A stretch of DNA of 39,383 bases from an uncultured Dokdonia sp. (GTDB lineage Bacteria; Bacteroidota; Bacteroidia; Flavobacteriales; Flavobacteriaceae). The notes below the pieces were generated by a model that did no database searches, was not told the origin of the DNA, and saw only the letters and a list, made by a program, of their open reading frames with translations. A program made the translations under genes and the position numbers. Below are positions 33,593 through 39,383 of this stretch, piece by piece (position 1 is the stretch's first letter; every line of letters begins with the position of its first letter). Location of the stretch: NCBI RefSeq assembly GCF_937910895.1, contig NZ_CALEMI010000123.1:1-39383 (forward strand). The letters run 5' to 3'.

Positions 33593-35575
33593 ATGACATT
33601 TCAAGAATATATACTTCAAGGAATTCCAAGCGAACTTCCACTTAAAAAAACATACAATCCTTCTGTAAATCATGCGCCTAAACGTAAAGAAATTCTCTCA
33701 GCACCAGAAAAAGAGTTAGCGCTTCGTAATGCATTACGCTATTTTGAGCCAAAACATCATGCAGCATTGCTGCCTGAGTTCGCAGAAGAATTAGACACTT
33801 ATGGACGTATTTATATGTATCGTTTTAGACCAGATTATGATATGTATGCTCGCCCCATAGAAGCATATCCTGCACAATCTAAACAAGCTGCTGCGATCAT
33901 GCTTATGATTCAGAATAATCTGGATCCTGCGGTAGCACAACATCCGCACGAATTGATCACTTATGGTGGGAATGGAGGCGTCTTTTCTAACTGGGCACAA
34001 TACCTGCTTACCATGCAGTATTTAGCCCAAATGAATGACAACCAAACCTTAGCAGTGTATTCTGGACATCCTATGGGGTTATTTCCTTCTCATAAAGATG
34101 CTCCACGTGTGGTCGTGACTAACGGAATGATGATTCCTAATTATTCACAACCAGATGATTGGGAAAAATTTAATGCCCTTGGTGTTACCCAATATGGGCA
34201 GATGACCGCAGGAAGCTATATGTATATTGGTCCGCAAGGGATTGTGCACGGGACAACGATTACCGTTCTGAATGCATTTAGAAAAATAAAAAAACCGCTA
34301 GAAGGTGGTTTATTTGTGACCTCAGGTTTAGGAGGCATGAGTGGCGCACAACCCAAAGCAGGGAATATCTCTGGATGCATTACGGTCTGTGCCGAGGTAA
34401 ATCCAAAAGCAGTACATACGAGACACTCACAAGGTTGGGTAGATGAAGTGATCACAGATACAACAGCACTTGTCAACCGTGTTACCAAAGCAAAAGCTGC
34501 AAAAGAAGTCGTATCTATCGCGTATCAAGGAAACATTGTGGATGTATGGGAAGCCTTTGACAAATATCAAATTCATATTGATATTGGGAGTGATCAAACT
34601 TCACTTCACAATCCGTGGGCTGGGGGGTATTATCCATTAGGGATGAGTTTTGAAGAGGCAAACGTTTGTATGTCTGAAGACCCAGTACGCTTTCGCGAAA
34701 GCGTAAAAAGCACCCTTGTCCGTCATGCAGCAGCCATCAATGCACATACCGTAAAAGGCACTTACTTTTTTGATTATGGAAATGCCTTTTTGTTAGAAAG
34801 TTCGAGAGCTGGCGCTGATATCTTAGCCGAAAATGGGATCGATTTTAAATACCCTAGCTACGTACAGGATATTATGGGACCTATGTGTTTTGATTATGGC
34901 TTTGGTCCTTTTAGATGGGTATGCGCTTCTGGAAAACCTGAAGATTTAGCAAAAACTGATGAGATTGCGTGTAAAGTCTTGGAAGAGCTTGCTGAAGATG
35001 CTCCACCAGAAATCCAACAACAAATGCAGGATAACATTCAGTGGATTAAAGGGGCTCAAGAAAATAAACTTGTGGTTGGCTCCCAAGCTAGAATCTTGTA
35101 TGCAGATGCAGAAGGACGTATGAAAATTGCACAAGCCTTTAATGATGCGATCGCTCATGGCGAAATAGGATACATCATCTTAGGTCGCGACCACCATGAT
35201 GTATCGGGAACAGATTCTCCATATCGAGAAACAAGTAATATTTATGATGGAAGCCGTTTTACGGCAGATATGGCGATACAAAACGTGATAGGAGATAGTT
35301 TTAGAGGAGCTACTTGGGTAAGCATTCATAACGGCGGAGGCGTAGGATGGGGAGAGGTAATAAACGGCGGTTTTGGTATGGTTCTTGATGGTAGTAATGA
35401 TGCCGAAAGACGCTTGCAATCCATGCTTTTCTGGGATGTAAATAATGGTATTGCACGTCGAAGTTGGGCTCGTAATGAAGGTGCTGTTTTTGCTATAAAA
35501 AGAGCGATGGAATCACAACCTGACTTGAAAGTAACTTTGCCAAATATTGTAGAAGACAGTTTATTTAGACAATAA
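33593..35575 (+). CDS. hutU: Urocanate hydratase (long form)
   Basis: Urocanase converts urocanate to 4-imidazolone-5-propionate in histidine breakdown using tightly bound NAD+. 660 residues fits the long urocanase subgroup rather than the about 557-residue proteobacterial form. Recognisable segments are YSGHPMGLFPSHKDAPR, the NAD-loop GGLFVTSGLGGMSGAQPKAG, IDIGSDQTSLHNPWAGGYYP, FDYGFGPFRWVCASG (active-site-region C444) and GRDHHDVSGTDSPYRETSNI. Residues 366-370 (RFRES) are encoded by a palindrome copy. No hutH, hutI or hutG is in this window, so the pathway genes are elsewhere. It is followed by a DUF4136 gene 18 bases on. Confidence 0.96.
   Translation: MTFQEYILQGIPSELPLKKTYNPSVNHAPKRKEILSAPEKELALRNALRYFEPKHHAALLPEFAEELDTYGRIYMYRFRPDYDMYARPIEAYPAQSKQAAAIMLMIQNNLDPAVAQHPHELITYGGNGGVFSNWAQYLLTMQYLAQMNDNQTLAVYSGHPMGLFPSHKDAPRVVVTNGMMIPNYSQPDDWEKFNALGVTQYGQMTAGSYMYIGPQGIVHGTTITVLNAFRKIKKPLEGGLFVTSGLGGMSGAQPKAGNISGCITVCAEVNPKAVHTRHSQGWVDEVITDTTALVNRVTKAKAAKEVVSIAYQGNIVDVWEAFDKYQIHIDIGSDQTSLHNPWAGGYYPLGMSFEEANVCMSEDPVRFRESVKSTLVRHAAAINAHTVKGTYFFDYGNAFLLESSRAGADILAENGIDFKYPSYVQDIMGPMCFDYGFGPFRWVCASGKPEDLAKTDEIACKVLEELAEDAPPEIQQQMQDNIQWIKGAQENKLVVGSQARILYADAEGRMKIAQAFNDAIAHGEIGYIILGRDHHDVSGTDSPYRETSNIYDGSRFTADMAIQNVIGDSFRGATWVSIHNGGGVGWGEVINGGFGMVLDGSNDAERRLQSMLFWDVNNGIARRSWARNEGAVFAIKRAMESQPDLKVTLPNIVEDSLFRQ
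34686..34705. repeat. Iterated palindrome copy 10 (in hutU)
   Basis: Full 20-base perfect form, read as VRFRESV, with bases flanking it similar to copy 8. Confidence 0.9.
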
Positions 35576-35593
35576 CACTTAAAAAAAGAATCT

Positions 35594-36172
35594 ATGAAAG
35601 CATTACGATTACTACCATTACTAGCTATTATGCTACTGATCTCTTCTTGTAGCACTGTCCGAGTGACATCTGATTATGATCAATCTGTTAACTTTAACGA
35701 ATATAAAACGTATGCGTTTTATAAGCCTGGTATAGACAAAGCAGAAATTTCTGACCTTGATAAAAGACGTGTTCTTAAAGCCATCGAAAAAGAAATGGAA
35801 ACCAAAGGATTTGTAAAATCCGAAAACCCTGAAGTACTTATCAGTATTTTTGCAAAAGCAAATAAACGTGTTGATGTATATCAAAACAACTTTGGCTTTG
35901 GAGGCTGGGGCTGGGGAGGTTTTGGACCTTGGGGCGGTGGCGCCTTTTATGGCAATAACATCTCTGAACGTACAGAAGGAATCCTCTACATTGATTTACT
36001 AGATGTAGATAAAAAACAACTTGTTTGGCAAGGGAAAGGAACTGCTACTTTAATAGAAAACGATATAAACAAACGAGAAGCGCGTATACAAGAAATTGTA
36101 AAAGAAATCATGCAAGTGTATCCTCCTGCTATCGCAAGTTCAAATAGCGAACTCACACGTGAGAAAATATAG
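35594..36172 (+). CDS. DUF4136 lipoprotein
   Basis: 192 residues. The signal ends LISSC (C19). The family opening STVRVTSDYDQSVNFNEYKT is followed by YAFYKPGIDKAEISDLDKRR and a central Gly/Trp-rich loop (FGFGGWGWGGFGPWGGG, about 97-115), then ILYIDLLDVDKKQLVWQGKG and a C-terminal helix. This layout is typical of DUF4136 periplasmic-facing lipoproteins of unknown function. It lies 18 bases after hutU and probably shares its transcript. Confidence 0.9.
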   Translation: MKALRLLPLLAIMLLISSCSTVRVTSDYDQSVNFNEYKTYAFYKPGIDKAEISDLDKRRVLKAIEKEMETKGFVKSENPEVLISIFAKANKRVDVYQNNFGFGGWGWGGFGPWGGGAFYGNNISERTEGILYIDLLDVDKKQLVWQGKGTATLIENDINKREARIQEIVKEIMQVYPPAIASSNSELTREKI

Positions 36173-36227
36173 TCTTCTTCTGAAAAGAAAAGACATGTAA
36201 ATGACACAATCTAAGAATTGCGTCCCG

Positions 36228-36257
36228 AAAAACACCGAACATTCATTCGGTGTTTTT
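36228..36257 (+). terminator. Terminator after the DUF4136 gene
   Basis: AAAAACACCGAA pairs with TTCGGTGTTTTT around CATTCA, ending in a T7 tract. Confidence 0.9.
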
Positions 36258-36308
36258 TTGTTTCTAAAATACTCCATAGCGACTACTTAATGGGATTGAG
36301 AATGGGTG

Positions 36309-36324
36309 CGCTTTCGCGAAAGCG
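36309..36324. repeat. Iterated palindrome copy 11 (intergenic)
   Basis: 16-base form between a terminator and the LRR gene. Confidence 0.9.
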
Positions 36325-36389
36325 TATACCACCTATTTCTAATAGGTCAAATAATAGTATTTGAAGTGATGACTTTATACATTCTTATC

Positions 36390-36408
36390 GATGTTATGAT
36401 ATAACATC
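36390..36408. promoter_or_regulatory. Operator-like inverted repeat before the LRR gene
   Basis: A perfect 8-3-8 inverted repeat GATGTTAT-GAT-ATAACATC, ending six bases before the ATG. It could be a repressor site or a 5'-UTR hairpin affecting translation. Confidence 0.4.
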
Positions 36409-36414
36409 ACGTAT

Positions 36415-39383
36415 ATGCGGAATTTTACAAAGTGCATCCTTATTTGTATTGCCTCTCTTTTTGTATCCCAAGGCTGGGGATCACTAGACACTCCTATTTC
36501 TTTAAAAGAAGAATTAAATACACCTACCTATTCTGCGGTTTCAGATACTATAGCAACTACAACAAATCATGAAGAAGAGGAAGAAATAGCATATTGTCAT
36601 CCAGATTATCCTGCTATGGTTGCTTTGTACAATAACCTGAATGGAGCCAACTGGAATCAGCCTTGGAATATATCAGAATGCAATCCTTGTAATACAGCGT
36701 CTTACCCTAACGTACAATGTTCTGCAGGGCGAGTTTGGTCTATTAATATTGTGAATGATCTCAATGTAACGGGTACACTACCTTCAGAAATATCGCAATT
36801 AACACAGCTGGTTTTTTTATCCTTGAACCGCACCAATGTTACTGGGACTTTACCTACATCTATGGGGTCCATGACCAATCTTAATACACTTAATATTACA
36901 AGAGCTTTTGCTGGAGGCTTGAGCGGACCTATTCCTGCTTCTTTTGCTAATCTGACAAACCTTACTTGGCTTTCATTCTCTGGACACGATCTTACAGGCG
37001 CTATACCTTCCTTTATTGGAAATTTCTCTAATTTACAAACACTTAATCTAGGTAGCAACGAATTTACTGGGTCTATTCCTCCCTCCATAGGAAACTTATC
37101 CAGTCTTGAATTTTTAGATTTTCGGGATAATGATTTGTCAGGAGCCATTCCAACTACTTTTGGGAATCTGAATAGCATACAGTATTTGTATATATTCAGT
37201 AATAATTTATCAGGAGCTATCCCTACAGAGATAGGGAATAATACAACGATGTTAGAATTTTGGGCTAATAACAATCAGCTCACAGGGACACTCCCAGCTT
37301 CTTTATCTAATCTTACCAATTTACAACAGCTTAATTTAAATGATAATCAAATATCAGGAGGGTTACCTCCAACATTAGGAAATAATGCACTTCCTAATTT
37401 GATTCTATTATGGCTATCTAATAATCAACTTTCTGGAGGCATCCCTACGTCTTATGGATTTTTTAATTCTCTCCAAGGCATGGACATAGCTGAAAACAAC
37501 TTGATTGGACCTATTCCTACTAGTTTCTCTTCCTTAAGTTCAATATTAAATATTACTTTACAAGACAACCAACTTTCGGGTACAATTCCTCTTAATGCTA
37601 TAACCCAACCTAGCTTAACTAGAGTCAATATTTCTTCTAATAATTTTACAGGAACCTTGCCTCCTAGTTTAAGCGCAAAAACCAATTTACTTTCTGTACA
37701 ATTTAATAATAATAACTTTAGTGGCTCAGTACCTAATCTTACTTCAAATGCTGGATTATCATTCTTTTATATTGACACTAATGCTTTCCAATTTGGTGAT
37801 TTTGAAAACGAATTTCCTTTATATGACGCCAATATTGCACTCTTTAGAGACAATCCACAGGCCTTACTAGACACTGCATATACACAAAACTCAAATGCAG
37901 GAGATAGTGTGAACATGACTGTAAATTGTAGTGGAAGTCAGAACACCTATCAATGGTATGTAGCTCCAGATGCTGTTAGTGCAGGAACTCCCATTACAGG
38001 AGCAACAAATGCCACACTTACTTTAACCAATGTACAAGCAATAGATAATGGGTTTTACTACGCACTTGTCAATAGTAACATTGTTACTGATCTAACATTA
38101 GAACGTAATCGTATTGAGCTTATCGTGACAGGAGGCATCTCTTGTACAACATTAACTTCTCCAACGGATATGCAAACTGGTGTTCCAATTAGCACTGATC
38201 TTACTTGGGATGCTGTCCCTAATGTTACTGGATATAGACTTCATGTTGGAAGTAGTGCAGGTAATTATAATATTATAAATAATCTTGATGTTGGGAATGT
38301 CACTACCTATATTTTCCCAACAGATCTCAATGAGGCTACTACCTATTTTGTTCAAATCACTCCATATAGTCCTAGTGGAGATTTAACGGGATGTACCGAA
38401 GAGCGTTTTACAACAGCTAGTGTATGTACTAATTTGACAAATCCTATAGATGGAACTATTGGTGTTCCTGTAGATACTGATTTAACCTGGAATCCTGTCT
38501 CTGGGGCTATAAATTATCGACTACAAGTAGGTTCGTTTTCTGGAAATTATAACATTTTAGATGTCATAGCTCCTAACACTACTTATAATTTTGCCAATGA
38601 TTTAAATGGTTTAACGAATCATTATGTCTTAATTACACCTCTTGATAGCTCAGGAACTCCGCTAAGTGTTAATTGTAATGAAGAGTTTTTCAGGACAGAT
38701 ATTGAATGTCCTACGTTACTGACACCCATCAACGGATCAATAGATGTTCCAGTAGACACAAATTTAAGTTGGAGCTCTGTACCCGGAGCAGCAGAGTATA
38801 ATCTATTGGTTGGTTTATTTCCAGGAGATTTTAGTGTTACCAATATTCTAACGCCTGGTACTGGTTTTAATTTTCCAAGTGATTTAGATCCTTTTACTAC
38901 CTATTACGTATCAATTATTCCATATAGCTTCTCAGGAATACCATTAAGTCTCAATTGTTCCGAGGAAAGTTTTACTACAGGTGGCGCTTGCACTAACTTG
39001 ATTAGTCCCGTAAACGGTGCTGTGGATGTCTCTGTTGATATAGCCGGTTTAGAATGGAATCCTGTTAGCGGAGCAACCACCTATCAGGTACTTGTTGGGG
39101 ATGCTTCGGGGAATTATAATCTAATCAATGACACAAGCCCAACATCTGTATATCCATTTCCTCTGGGAATACTCAATGCTGCTACCACCTATTATGTGCA
39201 AATCATACCTTATAACAGTAGCGGTGTCCCATTAGGAATCAATTGTGTGGAAGAAAGTTTTACAACCATTAGTTCCTGTACCAGTTTACTAAATCCTTTC
39301 AATGGCGCTGTGGATGTCTCTGTTGATATAGCCGGTTTAGAATGGAATCCTGTTAGCGGAGCAACCACCTATCAGGTACTTGT
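36415..39383 (+). CDS. Giant secreted plant-type LRR / Ig-like / Fn3-like repeat protein, 3' end outside window
   Basis: The frame opens at ATG 36415 and has no stop to the window end (989 codons). A signal-like N-terminus (MRNFTKCILICIASLFVSQG) and a Cys cap (HPDYPAMVALYNNLNGANW) precede a dozen or more 24-residue leucine-rich repeats (about 95-465). These follow the plant-specific consensus L..L..L.L..N.LSG.IP, e.g. NLSSLEFLDFRDNDLSGAIP. An Ig-like domain (about 490-570) comes next. Then come Fn3-like repeats starting near residues 576, 671, 765, 859 and 955, each opening C..L..P..G..DV and containing W..V.GA..Y...VG. Probably a surface adhesin; a T9SS sorting domain may lie past the edge. 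Ligand unknown. Confidence 0.9.
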   Translation, partial: MRNFTKCILICIASLFVSQGWGSLDTPISLKEELNTPTYSAVSDTIATTTNHEEEEEIAYCHPDYPAMVALYNNLNGANWNQPWNISECNPCNTASYPNVQCSAGRVWSINIVNDLNVTGTLPSEISQLTQLVFLSLNRTNVTGTLPTSMGSMTNLNTLNITRAFAGGLSGPIPASFANLTNLTWLSFSGHDLTGAIPSFIGNFSNLQTLNLGSNEFTGSIPPSIGNLSSLEFLDFRDNDLSGAIPTTFGNLNSIQYLYIFSNNLSGAIPTEIGNNTTMLEFWANNNQLTGTLPASLSNLTNLQQLNLNDNQISGGLPPTLGNNALPNLILLWLSNNQLSGGIPTSYGFFNSLQGMDIAENNLIGPIPTSFSSLSSILNITLQDNQLSGTIPLNAITQPSLTRVNISSNNFTGTLPPSLSAKTNLLSVQFNNNNFSGSVPNLTSNAGLSFFYIDTNAFQFGDFENEFPLYDANIALFRDNPQALLDTAYTQNSNAGDSVNMTVNCSGSQNTYQWYVAPDAVSAGTPITGATNATLTLTNVQAIDNGFYYALVNSNIVTDLTLERNRIELIVTGGISCTTLTSPTDMQTGVPISTDLTWDAVPNVTGYRLHVGSSAGNYNIINNLDVGNVTTYIFPTDLNEATTYFVQITPYSPSGDLTGCTEERFTTASVCTNLTNPIDGTIGVPVDTDLTWNPVSGAINYRLQVGSFSGNYNILDVIAPNTTYNFANDLNGLTNHYVLITPLDSSGTPLSVNCNEEFFRTDIECPTLLTPINGSIDVPVDTNLSWSSVPGAAEYNLLVGLFPGDFSVTNILTPGTGFNFPSDLDPFTTYYVSIIPYSFSGIPLSLNCSEESFTTGGACTNLISPVNGAVDVSVDIAGLEWNPVSGATTYQVLVGDASGNYNLINDTSPTSVYPFPLGILNAATTYYVQIIPYNSSGVPLGINCVEESFTTISSCTSLLNPFNGAVDVSVDIAGLEWNPVSGATTYQVL
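39019..39383 (+). repeat. Recent tandem duplication within the Fn3-like region
   Basis: 39019-39095 and 39307-39383 are identical over 77 bases, 288 bases (96 codons) apart. The identity is cut by the window end, so the true repeat is longer. Earlier repeats of the same gene are diverged. Confidence 0.85.

Noticed and set aside
1177-36324. The palindromes as CRISPR repeats, IS ends or REP-type elements
   Set aside because: Spacing is irregular (hundreds to thousands of bases), no spacers or transposase are present, no target duplications are seen, and most copies lie inside intact genes.
36178-36414. A small RNA gene between the DUF4136 and LRR genes
   Set aside because: The structures seen are explained by a terminator, a palindrome copy and an inverted repeat; no separate promoter-terminator pair was found.
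36702-37274. A 190-codon open frame antisense to the LRR region
   Set aside because: It is an antisense shadow produced by the regular 72-base LRR periodicity; its translation is a repetitive low-complexity echo with no promoter or family likeness.

Overview
This window looks like a chromosomal segment of a marine-type Flavobacteriaceae bacterium (Bacteroidota, Dokdonia/Krokinobacter-like). The reasons are low G+C, many SPII lipoproteins, a TPR-hybrid sensor kinase fused to an AraC output domain, recurrent promoters of the Bacteroidota form TTG-N(17-22)-TAnnTTTG instead of Shine-Dalgarno-led genes, and families typical of the phylum (Porin_10, DUF5522, DUF4136, long urocanase, LysRS with a C-terminal extension). 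No rRNA, tRNA, CRISPR array, transposase or phage structural gene was seen.

Layout. Positions 1-4066 hold a truncated porin gene (minus strand), rnhB, and a large beta-propeller-like lipoprotein. Positions 4138-7849 hold the most unusual block: a 49-residue double-glycine-leader peptide gene, a 989-residue one-protein two-component system, and a 50-residue protein that resembles a free-standing type IX secretion C-terminal domain. Positions 7853-14504 are a run of envelope genes, probably an operon at least to 12523: propeller and kelch-like lipoproteins, a small secreted protein, an OmpA-type protein with a poly-lysine stretch, a DUF3108/TapB-like protein, an outer-membrane barrel, and two lipoproteins, one with collagen-like triplets. 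A 13-bp element, GTTACATACGTGA, occurs upstream of the sensor-kinase gene and again in front of the small CTD-like gene, where it forms a 21-bp-spaced tandem with a near copy. The kinase may therefore control itself and this operon.

Positions 14538-24506 are mostly housekeeping with scattered envelope genes: lipB, a lipoprotein plus Pmp3/YqaE pair, a TPR gene remnant, lysS, an Fn3-like lipoprotein, a large lipoprotein, a DCC (DUF393) protein, yiaA, and a helical-repeat protein. Positions 24691-29612 hold a metzincin lipoprotein, a right-handed beta-helix lipoprotein, and a small Spy-like periplasmic protein. Positions 29643-33067 (minus strand) form a tight operon: a HExxH mini-protein, an ACC-deaminase/D-cysteine-desulfhydrase-like enzyme, a GH73-LysM lipoprotein, and hemL. 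Positions 33200-36172 hold a DUF5522 protein, hutU and a DUF4136 lipoprotein. Positions 36415-39383 hold the 5' part of a giant secreted plant-type LRR / Ig-like / Fn3-like repeat protein that runs off the end.

The most striking genome-scale signal is a short perfect palindrome, core GCTTTCGCGAAAGC, present 11 times in 39 kb. Eight copies are inside genes, in all three reading phases, and three are intergenic. It behaves like a highly iterated palindrome comparable in concept to cyanobacterial HIP1. In one gene it encodes the signal-peptidase site itself.
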